Positions 1-8,720 of a stretch of 27,953 nucleotides of DNA are shown here, one piece after another. A model generated the notes under the pieces. It saw only the letters and a program-made list of their open reading frames with translations. It ran no database searches and was not told the DNA's origin. Origin of the DNA: JBDROU01 sp043809745 [NCBI: bacterium] (lineage in GTDB: Bacteria > Elusimicrobiota > JBDRMW01); the NCBI GenBank assembly GCA_043809745.1, contig JBDROU010000093.1:1-27953 (forward strand), read 5' to 3'. The stretch's first letter is position 1, and each line of letters starts with the position of its first letter. The position numbers and the translations under genes were made by a program.

Positions 1-87
1 GGCTGCCGTTTTTTACCAGCATTAAGAGATGCTATGAAGCGTGAAGTAAATTCAGCAAAATTTAAGCAATTACAATATGCGGCATGA
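1..87 (+). CDS. C-terminal fragment of an unidentified protein (5' end outside window)
   Basis: Frame 1 is open from the first base to a TGA at 85-87 and encodes 28 residues (GCRFLPALRDAMKREV... ending LQYAA). The other two plus frames hit stops within about 45 bases. The segment is basic and helical-looking. I do not recognise the family and assign no function. It could be the tail of a gene upstream of the pseudopilin cluster or simply chance open frame; the short length keeps confidence low. Confidence 0.3.
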   Translation, partial: GCRFLPALRDAMKREVNSAKFKQLQYAA

Positions 88-136
88 GCCTTTTATGCAT
101 ACTAAATTTGATAATTTCAACTAAGAAAGGGATTGA

Positions 137-151
137 CCCCCAAATCGGGGG
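137..151. repeat. Short GC-rich inverted repeat CCCCC-AAATC-GGGGG
   Basis: Five C's (137-141) face five G's (147-151) across a 5-base loop in otherwise AT-rich DNA. No T-run follows, so it is not a canonical intrinsic terminator. It lies between the upstream gene tail and the promoter at 198-225, and could act as a weak transcript-end structure or operator. Apart from this and that promoter I see nothing in 88-276. Confidence 0.35.
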
Positions 152-197
152 AAGATTACTTCCGATAAACTTTACAGAAAATTTACAATTTATTTAC

Positions 198-225
198 TTG
201 AAATATACAAAATGGGGGTTATACT
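198..225 (+). promoter_or_regulatory. Sigma70-type promoter for the pseudopilin cluster
   Basis: TTGAAA (198-203), a 16-base spacer and TATACT (220-225) match the vegetative consensus at 5/6 and 5/6. The predicted start, about 232, gives a leader of roughly 45 bases before the first pseudopilin gene. Confidence 0.6.
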
Positions 226-276
226 TATATAAAGGCATATTGATGCGCTGACTTCTGCTTTAATAAAGTGAATTTT

Positions 277-3063
277 ATGTTAAAAAATAGCGGTTATTGT
301 AAAAATGTCTCGGGATTTAGCCTTATAGAGGTTGTTGTGAGTTTGGTACTATTAGCTATAATAATGTTAGGCTATGTTGTCGTTACAAAGGTTGTATCCG
401 AGAGCTCGGTATTCAATAAAGCGAAGACTAATGCCATGAATATGGCAGAGCGGGAAATAGAGGATTTGATTTCAATCAAGAACTATGCCCTTTTAAAAGT
501 TTCAACCGCAACTCTGACCATCCCGGAATCAGGTTATTCTTCGTATATCTATGATCCAAGCCTAGCAAAGATATCGTATTCATACGGCAAACGATTCAAG
601 ATTTACCCTTTGATAGAAAGGATCGACATGACTACACGCGAACGAGCTGCTGATCAGACTCAAGATACTGGAATCAAGCGATTATCAGCGCACATATTCT
701 GGGAAGACGGGAAAAAATTGAGGCATTATTTCTCAAGTGTTATAGTGGAAAATCCGCACAATGTGACATGCGGGACAATAAACGGCAATATAGTGGATAC
801 CGTTACAACTAATCCGGTGGCCGGCGTACGCGTATCTATAAAGAATCAGCCCTTCAGCGAAGCATATTCAGATAACCTGGGTGATTATGTAATAGAATGT
901 GAATCGGGTGAGGTTGACTTGATAGCAGAGCGCAGGGGATATATCAAAAATACAATTGAAAATATTGATGTGCAATCAGCTTCTTCAGTTATCCAGGATA
1001 TCCAGCTTACCCCAATCGGAAGCGGCATTGCTGAAGGCCCTTCTCCGTATATACCTGTGCCTGATCATCTTGTAATATCCGCAATATACTATGAGGTTTA
1101 TGAAGATCCAGCAGTGGACGACAAACCCATAAAATACAATATAGACGTTGTCGAGCTTTTTAATCCTACACCTGACCCGGTACAGCTTTATAGCGCTGGA
1201 ACGCCTCTTTTCACACTAAATGCATTTTATGACGATGGCGCTGGCACTGTAATTAATTATGATTACGTGCTTTCAGGACTTCCTTCAGGTGATGTATTCA
1301 TAGACCCAATGCATTATTTCCTTTTCATGGAAGGACGGAATCCTAGTTTTAATCCTGTTGAGTGGGATAAGAATGTGAGTCCTCCTGTTGCTATTCCTGA
1401 GGCTACTATGGTGTATCATCCACGTGATGAGACAATATCTGAATATTTTTTTCTACCTAACCAAATAGTTGACTTCAGATTCATTTATGATATTGACGGG
1501 AATGGCACAATGGATGAGGTTATTGATTCCGTATTTTTTGATGCAACCTTTTCTTCCTGGCCGGATGATAACTATGATTTCAGGTGGGAGCATTACTTCC
1601 GGAAAGACAGAATCGAAAGAACTGCCCCGCCGTATGGTAGTGTTATTAATGATCCAGATCAAAATCCTATTCCTACAAATTATGCTCGATGTTTAGATGT
1701 TGATGCACCTATAAATTATATTCCTTCACTTGTAAATGATACCACTATAAATTGGACCGGTATGGACTGGCATTCCAGAATTATGCTTAATTACTTTTGG
1801 TTGCATAAGCATTCAGATGGGCCATTTCCCTTCAATTTCATCAATGAAGGAATAACAAAAGGATGGATCAGAATTTTGGACCCGCTGTCAGATCCCGTAA
1901 AAGCAGAGGATTTTCTAACACCAAATTGGAAGATTCCTAATGTTGCTCCTGGAACCTGGAATGTTTATATTATAGGGAGATGCACTACTGATTATTTGTG
2001 GAGGAAAGGGTATTTCAGGAAAAGCACCACCAGCAATTGCAATTTCGAAAATTCGATTATAACAGTGGCTGACGGCCAAACAGACTATGTGCTCAATCCG
2101 GCAGGTAGCGAAGTTGTAGAATATGGGATGGTGGAGCTGTTCGATAGATCTATACTTTGGATAAAAGTAACTGATACGGCCGATGTCCCACTTACGGGGA
2201 TTATAGTCTTGATCCGTTCCAGCGCTGAAGAGCTTCAGGCAAAAACAAGCGCTACCGGAAGGTGCTTTTTCGAAGTTATTAGAGGACAATCATATACTGT
2301 GACAGCAAATCCCGGAAGTTTCGACCCTTTTTACAGTGAAGAAAGCAATACAGTAACATCCGGATCGGCTATAGGTGAAGAGGTAACTGCAAGTACACTG
2401 AAACTGATATGTTCTGATGGATTTTTCGGGTTTGTGAAATCTTATTCAGGCGATCCAATCCCAAATGTAGCTGTAAAGGCATACGATGCAGGAACCACAA
2501 ATGTTCAGGCCACCGCACTAACTGATTCATCAGGCAGATTTGTCATTAAAGGGCTTCCAATCAGCAGTTCATTCGATATTAAGGCAGAGCCGAACTGGAA
2601 CCTTGTGACTGTTATGCCGCAAGTACAAACAGTTCAGTCGCAGTCGAGTATGATAGGTCAAATGCCGAAGGATTTTATCATTCGGGATGCAAGAATTACT
2701 TTCACAGGCAGAATTACCAATGCATCGGGAACGCCGCTCGATACCGGTGTTTTAATAACTGCTTCTTTGGTAAATATCTCGCTTCCCCCTGAAATAAACC
2801 AGGGTGAGTTGGAGTATCTCGGTATACCACAGCCAAATATGGTATATTATCCCACATGTGCCGATGGTGAAGGCAGATTCGAGATCAAGGTAGTATATGA
2901 TCCAGCGCTGGAAGTTGCTGGCTCCATACCTTTTTTTCTTTATGCTTGGCCGATTCCTATTGTAACAGGGGCTAATAACCGGATAGATCCTGATAATCTA
3001 TCAAATCCTTTACAGATTTCTAACAGTGCCAGCGCCATTGAAGTAAATTTTGTGGCAAACTAG
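277..3063 (+). CDS. Very large prepilin-type protein with carboxypeptidase-regulatory-like repeats
   Basis: The N-terminus is a classic type IV prepilin/pseudopilin leader: a basic start, then G13|FSLIE with Glu at +5 of the mature chain, then a hydrophobic helix (VVVSLVLLAIIMLGYVVV). Prepilin peptidase should cleave after G13 and the protein should enter a type II secretion or type IV pilus machine. At about 928 residues it is far larger than usual minor pseudopilins. Beta-rich segments resembling CarboxypepD_reg/CNA-B folds appear near residues 165-245, 627-685, 715-775 and 807 onward (pattern G-x-V...P-x-x-G-V-x-V...T-D-x-x-G-x-F/Y). Residues about 285-400 (VVELFNPTPDPVQLYSAG) resemble a lamin-tail domain. 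I chose ATG 277, preceded by AAAGTGA; GTG 268 in the same frame is an alternative. It is followed by two more pilin-like genes, so it is probably a minor or tip subunit. Confidence 0.75.
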   Translation: MLKNSGYCKNVSGFSLIEVVVSLVLLAIIMLGYVVVTKVVSESSVFNKAKTNAMNMAEREIEDLISIKNYALLKVSTATLTIPESGYSSYIYDPSLAKISYSYGKRFKIYPLIERIDMTTRERAADQTQDTGIKRLSAHIFWEDGKKLRHYFSSVIVENPHNVTCGTINGNIVDTVTTNPVAGVRVSIKNQPFSEAYSDNLGDYVIECESGEVDLIAERRGYIKNTIENIDVQSASSVIQDIQLTPIGSGIAEGPSPYIPVPDHLVISAIYYEVYEDPAVDDKPIKYNIDVVELFNPTPDPVQLYSAGTPLFTLNAFYDDGAGTVINYDYVLSGLPSGDVFIDPMHYFLFMEGRNPSFNPVEWDKNVSPPVAIPEATMVYHPRDETISEYFFLPNQIVDFRFIYDIDGNGTMDEVIDSVFFDATFSSWPDDNYDFRWEHYFRKDRIERTAPPYGSVINDPDQNPIPTNYARCLDVDAPINYIPSLVNDTTINWTGMDWHSRIMLNYFWLHKHSDGPFPFNFINEGITKGWIRILDPLSDPVKAEDFLTPNWKIPNVAPGTWNVYIIGRCTTDYLWRKGYFRKSTTSNCNFENSIITVADGQTDYVLNPAGSEVVEYGMVELFDRSILWIKVTDTADVPLTGIIVLIRSSAEELQAKTSATGRCFFEVIRGQSYTVTANPGSFDPFYSEESNTVTSGSAIGEEVTASTLKLICSDGFFGFVKSYSGDPIPNVAVKAYDAGTTNVQATALTDSSGRFVIKGLPISSSFDIKAEPNWNLVTVMPQVQTVQSQSSMIGQMPKDFIIRDARITFTGRITNASGTPLDTGVLITASLVNISLPPEINQGELEYLGIPQPNMVYYPTCADGEGRFEIKVVYDPALEVAGSIPFFLYAWPIPIVTGANNRIDPDNLSNPLQISNSASAIEVNFVAN

Positions 3064-3076
3064 GAGAGTGATTGTT

Positions 3077-4807
3077 TTGGTAATAAAAAAATCATTTAAG
3101 CGGACCAGAGGGTTTTCACTCATGACGACAATGATGATAGCTTTGATTGTAGTTACGCTTACTTTTGCCCTGGTATACCGTTCTTCTTATACATCCAAGC
3201 AAGTGTCACGGGCGAAACTCAAAAATAATTTATCGCGGGCATGCCAGATAGCAGAGGAATATGCTATCCAAATGCTTAATTCACCCACAAATCCAAGCGC
3301 TATGGGTGTGGCAGCATTGGACGGGTGGACAAAAGCATATTATAACGAGGTTGTGACCGGTCTTAACGGTGATATGTTTGAGGTGCCCGAGCTTAAAGCA
3401 GTCTGTAAGCTTAAAGCATATGCTATGGTCGTGAAGGATCAACTGGGCAGGGATACGCGAGCTGCAGCGATAGGCGTTCTCGCAAGATCAACTTACGGAT
3501 CGGAGATGAAGGGAAGTTTGAGCGTTTTCTGGCCGGAATGCTTATCAGGTTTTGCATCCAGTACATCCGAGATATATCAGCTACCTGTTTTTTGCGCTGC
3601 CATATATGCTCAAAATCCTAATGGTATTTTTCTGCCTGACGGTGCCGAAGTTAACTGGGGTCCCGTTATAAACTGCGCCGGTAATATCTCACTTGCTCCT
3701 GCAGTTGGGGGGAACGGCATGAATGTAAAGACTTGGCCGAGAAAATTTGCTATTGGCCGAATTCTCGATTACTACAATGATCCTGTTACAGGATTGGGTC
3801 TTTTAAGGCCAGATATTGGCGCTTATCAATACACCAAGGTTGATCAAGATTGGAGCGAATATGATTTTGTTCAGTTAAGGTCTATTCAATACGGAAGCGA
3901 TCTTGATCAAATATTCAAAAGATTAGATTTTGACGAGTTGTATAGAAAATCTACGGATAACAGTAATAAGCTATCAAACGCAAATAACAAGTATACACAA
4001 GCCGACAAAAATCTCAAGGATTTGGAAAACGATGTTAATGTGCAGACCAAACAATGGATGTGGTGTAATCTTGAGAATTCCGGGACCTGGAATAAACGCG
4101 GATATCTAGAATTAAAGGATTATGCGGTCAGAGACCATCCAACTATGGTATTCAACAACTGGAATACAAACAAGAGTGATATATTCTATATCAGTAAAGG
4201 CACGCCGCACATTTTAATACGCGGAAAAAGTTTTATAGGAACATTAAATAAACCCGTATTGTTTTGCACTACCGATGGGCCGGTAACGATAGAGTTGGAC
4301 AATGATCCAAATAATCCTTGCAATTTTTTTAATGCAGGAATATCAATCCCAACTAATGCAAGGCAGGAATATAACTGCAGTGAAGATTACGGAAAGAGTT
4401 ATGTTTATAAAGCCAATGATTATTGGATTAACGAATTTGATACCGCATTTAACAACGGAACTGATTACACGTGTACTAATGTATTTTTCTGCGGAGTGTT
4501 TATACATACCGGAAGGGGGGCATTAAAGATAATAAACAGAACGGGAACCCCAGTCTCATTCCTGGGCGTACTGGCTGCGAGGGAAATTGAGATAGAGGAC
4601 AATGGGAACCCTATAAATTTCTATTATCATCCGCAAATTGAGGCAGCAGTTGGATTTTCCAGTAATACGGACGATTTTGTAAGGGGATTGGATGTAATAC
4701 GAAGAGTGATTGACAGGGATACTACAATCGCATGGAGGATGAAGTGGAAGGAATTTCAGGTAAGTGAAGATAATTTCAATGCTGGGAATTTCCCTAACTC
4801 GTGGTAA
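3077..4807 (+). CDS. GspK/PilX-like pseudopilin-type protein
   Basis: A short basic leader ends in RTRG|FSLM, followed by a hydrophobic helix (TTMMIALIVVTLTFALVYRSS), as in proteins cleaved by prepilin peptidase. Mature position +5 is Thr rather than Glu. GspK/PilX-type subunits also lack Glu+5 and cap the pseudopilus tip, so that is the likeliest class. The remaining ~540 residues are polar, with a Lys/Asn/Asp-rich stretch near residues 295-325 that is probably coiled coil, and no catalytic motif I recognise. The start is uncertain. TTG 3077 sits 10 bases after AGGAG (3062-3066); GTG 3068 is too close to that site, and TTG 3050 overlaps the previous gene. Translation is probably coupled to the upstream pseudopilin. 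Confidence 0.7.
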   Translation: MVIKKSFKRTRGFSLMTTMMIALIVVTLTFALVYRSSYTSKQVSRAKLKNNLSRACQIAEEYAIQMLNSPTNPSAMGVAALDGWTKAYYNEVVTGLNGDMFEVPELKAVCKLKAYAMVVKDQLGRDTRAAAIGVLARSTYGSEMKGSLSVFWPECLSGFASSTSEIYQLPVFCAAIYAQNPNGIFLPDGAEVNWGPVINCAGNISLAPAVGGNGMNVKTWPRKFAIGRILDYYNDPVTGLGLLRPDIGAYQYTKVDQDWSEYDFVQLRSIQYGSDLDQIFKRLDFDELYRKSTDNSNKLSNANNKYTQADKNLKDLENDVNVQTKQWMWCNLENSGTWNKRGYLELKDYAVRDHPTMVFNNWNTNKSDIFYISKGTPHILIRGKSFIGTLNKPVLFCTTDGPVTIELDNDPNNPCNFFNAGISIPTNARQEYNCSEDYGKSYVYKANDYWINEFDTAFNNGTDYTCTNVFFCGVFIHTGRGALKIINRTGTPVSFLGVLAAREIEIEDNGNPINFYYHPQIEAAVGFSSNTDDFVRGLDVIRRVIDRDTTIAWRMKWKEFQVSEDNFNAGNFPNSW

Positions 4808-4816
4808 AATAAAACA

Positions 4817-5377
4817 ATGCTGAAAAAGACATGCAAGCAATTATTTAATATTTGTAATAGTAATTCTAAAAAAGGGTTCACTTTATTAGAGATTCTAATC
4901 GCGACTGCAATTTTTACGATCAGCGCTCTTGCTGTATATAAGGTAATCATTCCGAGTGTGTCAGTTGCCAATGTGGTAGATAAGAAATTTGAAGTTACCG
5001 AAGAGATGCAGTCCGTAATGAATTTTGTGATTACATCAATAAAAAGATGCGAATATAAAACATTGGTTGTTTCAAATGAGTCCGGACAGCCTTATTCCAG
5101 TTTAGTCGAGTATAGTCTTGCCAATGATCCGGCAAGACGCCACAGAATATATCAAGAAGGAAATAACCTCGTTTTTCAGGATATCAAAAGTGGGAGCACA
5201 AACACTAAAATATTGAGTAAAAATCTTTATTCTTCAGTATTCTCTTGCACAGGCATGAATTATCAAAACTTTCCTCTTGTAATGGTAATGATATCATTTG
5301 AATTTGATAAAAATATTCTTAAGCAAAGAGAACGTCTGATAACTCTCAGGAATAAAATTGAAATCAGAAATTTCTAA
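4817..5377 (+). CDS. PulJ/GspJ-like minor pseudopilin
   Basis: A 186-residue protein with a 20-residue leader ending KKG|FTLLE, with Glu at mature +5, followed by the hydrophobic helix ILIATAIFTISALAVYKVII. This is the standard type IV prepilin/type II pseudopilin N-terminus. The ~140-residue globular part has the size of GspI/GspJ-type minor pseudopilins. It begins 9 bases after the preceding GspK/PilX-like gene, so the three genes form one transcript; together they look like a minor pseudopilin tip complex. No good Shine-Dalgarno precedes the ATG, which suggests translational coupling. The gene ends 40 bases before a convergent gene on the other strand. The assignment to J rather than V, I or H is tentative. 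Confidence 0.75.
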   Translation: MLKKTCKQLFNICNSNSKKGFTLLEILIATAIFTISALAVYKVIIPSVSVANVVDKKFEVTEEMQSVMNFVITSIKRCEYKTLVVSNESGQPYSSLVEYSLANDPARRHRIYQEGNNLVFQDIKSGSTNTKILSKNLYSSVFSCTGMNYQNFPLVMVMISFEFDKNILKQRERLITLRNKIEIRNF

Positions 5378-5417
5378 TCTGAAGAAACTTTCCTGCTAAA
5401 GCTGTGCCGGCATTATT

Positions 5418-6650
5418 TTAAGCGGTTACAGGAACTTTAATATTCTTAATTTGTGTAGGCAGGCCTACCCTGTTAAGTATCTCTATAAAAGGATCCGGAT
5501 CAAGTTCTTCAACATTCACCATGGTTTTTGAGTCCCATTTGCCTTGCGCCACTAAAACAGCTGCCGCTGCGGGCGGAACGCCTGCCGTGTAGCTGATAGC
5601 CTGGGATTCAACTTCTCTGTAACACTCAGCATGATCGCATGTGTTGTAAATGAAAATTTCTTTATACTGGCCGTCTTTTTCTCCTTTAATAAGGTTGCCT
5701 ATGCAGGTATTGCCGGTATAATTAGGAGCTAATGATGGAGGATCCGGCAAGCATGCCTTGACTACCTTAAGCGGGACTACTTCCAGTCCTTCAGCTGTTT
5801 TCACGGGCTTTTCGGATAAGAGGCCTATGTTCTTCAATACATTAAAGCAGTTTATATAATGATCGCTGAACCCCATCCAGAACCTTATGCTGTTTGCATC
5901 TATGTTCTTAGATAAAGAATGCAATTCATCATGTCCGGTTAAATATACGGGTTGTTTGCCTACAACAGGAAAATCGTATATCCATTTATCCTGGTGGACA
6001 CTTTTTTCAACCCATTTTCTGTCTATCCAGGTCCATACTTTGGAAAACTCTCTGAAGTTAATTTCAGGATCAAAGTTAGTGGCAAAAAATTTGCCATGAT
6101 TGCCCGCGTTTACATCCATAATATCTATGGTGTCTATCTTGTCAAAATGATGCTTTACCGCCAGAGCGCAGTAAGCATTTACTACACCGGGGTCAAAACC
6201 GACGCCGAGAATTGCGGTTATACCTTTTTGTTTGCATTTATCGCGGCGTTTCCATTCATAGTTGCCGTACCAGGGCGGGTCTTCGCAAACCTTATCCGGT
6301 TCCTCATGTATTGCTGTGTCCAGGTACACCGCGCCCGCTTCTATACAGGCTTCCAGTACAGACATATTTATATATGCTGTTCCGAGATTAATGACAATAG
6401 AGGAATTTGTATCTTTTATAAGCTTAACTGTGTCAGATATTTTAAGGGCATCCAATTTTCTTGAGAATACCTTTTTTGATTTATCCTTTATACTTCCTTT
6501 TCTTTTAATACTTTCAATAATTTTATCGCATTTCTCCTGTTTTCTTGAAGCGATGAAAATATCTCCAAGTATATCATTGTTTTGCGCGCACTTATGCGCG
6601 GTGACATGCGCTACTCCTCCAGCGCCAACTATTAATACATTTTTTTTCAC
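5418..6650 (-). CDS. Carboxynorspermidine/carboxyspermidine synthase (saccharopine dehydrogenase family)
   Basis: A 410-residue protein with an N-terminal NAD(P)-binding Rossmann motif (VLIVGAGGVAHVTAHKCAQ, residues ~5-23) and the saccharopine-dehydrogenase-like body (LGVGFDPGVVNAY; AGVPPAAAAVLVAQGKW near the C-terminus) typical of the polyamine branch. The enzyme reductively condenses L-aspartate semialdehyde with putrescine or diaminopropane to carboxyspermidine or carboxynorspermidine in the cytoplasm. It starts at GTG, with a strong GGGGGA Shine-Dalgarno about 7 bases upstream on the minus strand, and lies 11 bases after the nspC stop. The two genes therefore form an operon encoding both steps of the S-adenosylmethionine-decarboxylase-independent spermidine pathway. 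Substrate preference between the C3 and C4 diamine cannot be read from the sequence. Confidence 0.9.
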   Translation of the reverse strand: MKKNVLIVGAGGVAHVTAHKCAQNNDILGDIFIASRKQEKCDKIIESIKRKGSIKDKSKKVFSRKLDALKISDTVKLIKDTNSSIVINLGTAYINMSVLEACIEAGAVYLDTAIHEEPDKVCEDPPWYGNYEWKRRDKCKQKGITAILGVGFDPGVVNAYCALAVKHHFDKIDTIDIMDVNAGNHGKFFATNFDPEINFREFSKVWTWIDRKWVEKSVHQDKWIYDFPVVGKQPVYLTGHDELHSLSKNIDANSIRFWMGFSDHYINCFNVLKNIGLLSEKPVKTAEGLEVVPLKVVKACLPDPPSLAPNYTGNTCIGNLIKGEKDGQYKEIFIYNTCDHAECYREVESQAISYTAGVPPAAAAVLVAQGKWDSKTMVNVEELDPDPFIEILNRVGLPTQIKNIKVPVTA

Positions 6651-6661
6651 CGGCGTCCCCC

Positions 6662-7765
6662 TTATGATAGGCTGTTTATGTAGTCCTTATAAGTAAATTC
6701 TTTTATTATTTCCAATGAATCATCAAGCCTTTTTACAACAATTGACGGCATATTGATTCCGTTGAACCAGTTTTTCTTTACCATTGTATATCCTGCCGCA
6801 TCTGCGATATATATTATGCTACCAATTTGCAATTTAGATTTAAAGTTAAAAATACCAAAAATATCACCGGCAAGACATGATTTGCCGGCAATCATGTAAC
6901 TATTCTTTCCTTTGGAGTCGTTTTTCATCTTAGCCGGAGTTCTGTAAATCAGCAAATCAAGCATATGCGCTTCTATAGAACTGTCTACAATAGCTATGTC
7001 CATTTCGTTATGAACAATGTCAAGTACTTTTGTAACTAAATATGAAGAAGATGTTACAGCTGTTTCGCCCGGTTCAAGATATACCTGAACGTCGAATCTA
7101 TCAGAAAACTCTTTTAATTTATTGGCGAGTTTATCTAATGGAAAACCATCCTTTGTAAAGTAAATCCCGCCGCCCAAACTTACCCATTCCAGTTTTCTTA
7201 ATAATGGGCCGTATTTGCCGGCGATTCTGTCTATGTACGAAAATACCTTTTCTAAATTATCATTCTCGCAATTACAATGGAACATCACGCCGCTTATTTT
7301 ATCCGCAATTTTAAGAACTGCTTTATAATCTTTTTCGCCGAGCCTGGAGTATTTTCTTGCCGGATCCGCTAAATCAAAATCGGAATAACTTATCTGCGGG
7401 TTTATTCTTAATCCGATTTTCTTGCTTTTAACTTTGCTGTAAAATAACTCCAGCTGGGATATAGAGTTGAATATAATCTTTGTCGCAAAACCCTTTAACT
7501 CATCAATATCCTTTCTAGAAAAAGCTACACTGTACGCATGCACTTCTTTGCCGAATTTCTCAAAACCCAGTTTTGCCTCATAAAGTGAGCTGCTTGTAGT
7601 GCCGTCCAGGTACTGTTTCATCAAGTTAAAAACGCTCCAGCTTGAAAAGCATTTAAGCGCAAGCACAGACTTTGCTCCCGAGCAATCCCTTAAATATTTT
7701 ATTCTTTTAAGGTTCTTCAGCAGCAATTTTTCATCTATCAGATAATAAGGTGTTTGCAGTTTCAT
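6662..7765 (-). CDS. nspC: Carboxynorspermidine decarboxylase
   Basis: A 367-residue PLP-dependent fold-III decarboxylase of the alanine-racemase/ornithine-decarboxylase superfamily. Visible residues are the PLP lysine K38 in LALKCFS, His163 in MFHCNCEN, the phosphate-binding LGGG (197-200), EPGE (231-234), Cys297 in IAGKSCLAGD (contributed across the dimer in this family) and the C-terminal ADAAGYTMVKKNWFNG. It decarboxylates carboxynorspermidine or carboxyspermidine to the polyamine. The start ATG MKLQTPYYLI is typical of the family; no strong Shine-Dalgarno is seen. It is the first gene of a minus-strand operon, with a good promoter at 7806-7834. Length and motifs are complete, so it should be active. 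Confidence 0.92.
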   Translation of the reverse strand: MKLQTPYYLIDEKLLLKNLKRIKYLRDCSGAKSVLALKCFSSWSVFNLMKQYLDGTTSSSLYEAKLGFEKFGKEVHAYSVAFSRKDIDELKGFATKIIFNSISQLELFYSKVKSKKIGLRINPQISYSDFDLADPARKYSRLGEKDYKAVLKIADKISGVMFHCNCENDNLEKVFSYIDRIAGKYGPLLRKLEWVSLGGGIYFTKDGFPLDKLANKLKEFSDRFDVQVYLEPGETAVTSSSYLVTKVLDIVHNEMDIAIVDSSIEAHMLDLLIYRTPAKMKNDSKGKNSYMIAGKSCLAGDIFGIFNFKSKLQIGSIIYIADAAGYTMVKKNWFNGINMPSIVVKRLDDSLEIIKEFTYKDYINSLS

Positions 7766-7805
7766 AATAATTTGTTAATCTAATGAATAAATATTTAGAG
7801 AAGAA

Positions 7806-7834
7806 GTATAGCAAAATATTAATTATATGTCGAC
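7806..7834 (-). promoter_or_regulatory. Sigma70-type promoter for the nspC operon (minus strand)
   Basis: Read on the minus strand: TCGACA (7834-7829), exactly 17 bases, TATACT (7811-7806), 5/6 matches at each element. The start is predicted near 7799, giving a leader of about 34 bases to the nspC ATG. It sits in the 74-base gap after the isoaspartate methyltransferase gene, so the polyamine operon need not depend on read-through. Confidence 0.6.
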
Positions 7835-7839
7835 GGTAT

Positions 7840-8550
7840 TTATTTGCTTTCTATTATACCCTTCATGGGCACAAAGCTCACAGGAAGTATATCAAGAGTA
7901 ATTATCTTTCCATTCTTTTTTTGAAGAAGTTGTAATTCCTGGAACCATTTGCCGACCGGAACCACTAATCTGCCTCCTTCAGCCAGTTGATCAATTAATG
8001 GTTCAGGTATGCGGCTGGGAGCGCAGGTTATAATAATTGCATCAAAGGGGAATTGATCCGGCCAGCCGAGATAACCATCACCGGCCCTAATGCTCACATT
8101 TTTATATTTGAGTGATTTCAAAAGTTTTTCAGCGCGTTTTGCAAGAGGCTCTAACAGTTCAATTGAATATACTTCCTTGGCTAATTCGCAAAGTATTGCG
8201 GTTTGATATCCTGAGCCGGTTCCTATCTCGAGGACTTTTTCCGTACCGTCTAATTGGAGGAGTTCTGTCATGAGCGCAACTATATATGGTTGAGAGATTG
8301 TTTGATTTTCGCCTATCGGCAGGGGGTAATCTTCATAAGCAAATTGCTGCATATTTTCAAGTACAAATTTGTGGCGTTCAACCTTTATAATCGCGCTGAG
8401 CACGCGTTCATCTTTGATCCCTCTTAGTCTTATTTGTTTTTGTACCATCTCCCTCCTGAGTTTTAGGAAAGTATCTTCAACTGCATTAACAGGCAAACCG
8501 CATGTTGTTATTACCGCAGAAACAAGCAGAGAGATTATAAATCTATACAT
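7840..8550 (-). CDS. pcm: Protein-L-isoaspartate O-methyltransferase with N-terminal signal peptide
   Basis: A 236-residue protein. Residues ~28-236 are a complete PIMT: the family signature YPLPIGENQTISQPYIVA (75-92), the SAM-binding motif VLEIGTGSGYQ (106-116), the acidic E131 after strand 2, GDGYLGW (157-163) and GGRLVVPVG (192-200). The enzyme methylates isoaspartyl residues in damaged proteins so they can revert to aspartate. The first 23 residues (MYRFIISLLVSAVITTCGLPVNA) look like a Sec signal peptide with a plausible cleavage after VNA. The start is secure: AAGGAGGT lies 5 bases upstream on the minus strand (8563-8556) and no closer in-frame start is needed. Export is odd for a SAM-dependent enzyme. 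An uncleaved membrane anchor is the alternative. Confidence 0.9.
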   Translation of the reverse strand: MYRFIISLLVSAVITTCGLPVNAVEDTFLKLRREMVQKQIRLRGIKDERVLSAIIKVERHKFVLENMQQFAYEDYPLPIGENQTISQPYIVALMTELLQLDGTEKVLEIGTGSGYQTAILCELAKEVYSIELLEPLAKRAEKLLKSLKYKNVSIRAGDGYLGWPDQFPFDAIIITCAPSRIPEPLIDQLAEGGRLVVPVGKWFQELQLLQKKNGKIITLDILPVSFVPMKGIIESK

Positions 8551-8624
8551 TTTTTACCTCCTTTTAATGCAGTATCCTTTATTAGTAACATTCCAGGGGT
8601 GAAATATGCTTGCTCACCACCTGC

Positions 8625-8655
8625 ATTATACAACCTTTATGATGAAATTAAAAGA
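8625..8655 (-). promoter_or_regulatory. Possible promoter for pcm (minus strand)
   Basis: A perfect TATAAT on the minus strand (8630-8625) lies about 75 bases upstream of the pcm start. The -35 region is poor (TTTTAA-like). Between it and the gene is an imperfect inverted repeat (CAGGGGTGA ... TCACCACCTG, about 8594-8623) that could be an operator or leader hairpin. Confidence 0.4.
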
Positions 8656-8661
8656 AGTGAG

Positions 8662-8690
8662 TTGAATGTTTAAGGTATATTATATATAGT
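8662..8690 (+). promoter_or_regulatory. Sigma70-type promoter for the CYTH gene
   Basis: TTGAAT (8662-8667), 17 bases, TATAGT (8685-8690), 30 bases upstream of the CYTH ATG. It diverges from the minus-strand promoter of pcm. Confidence 0.5.
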
Positions 8691-8720
8691 TTTAAAAACA
8701 AAAGTGTTATTGGAAATGCT

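Noticed and set aside
5952-6464. Plus-strand open frame opposite the carboxynorspermidine synthase gene
   Set aside because: It is antisense to a well-supported enzyme, has no ribosome site and gives a protein resembling nothing.
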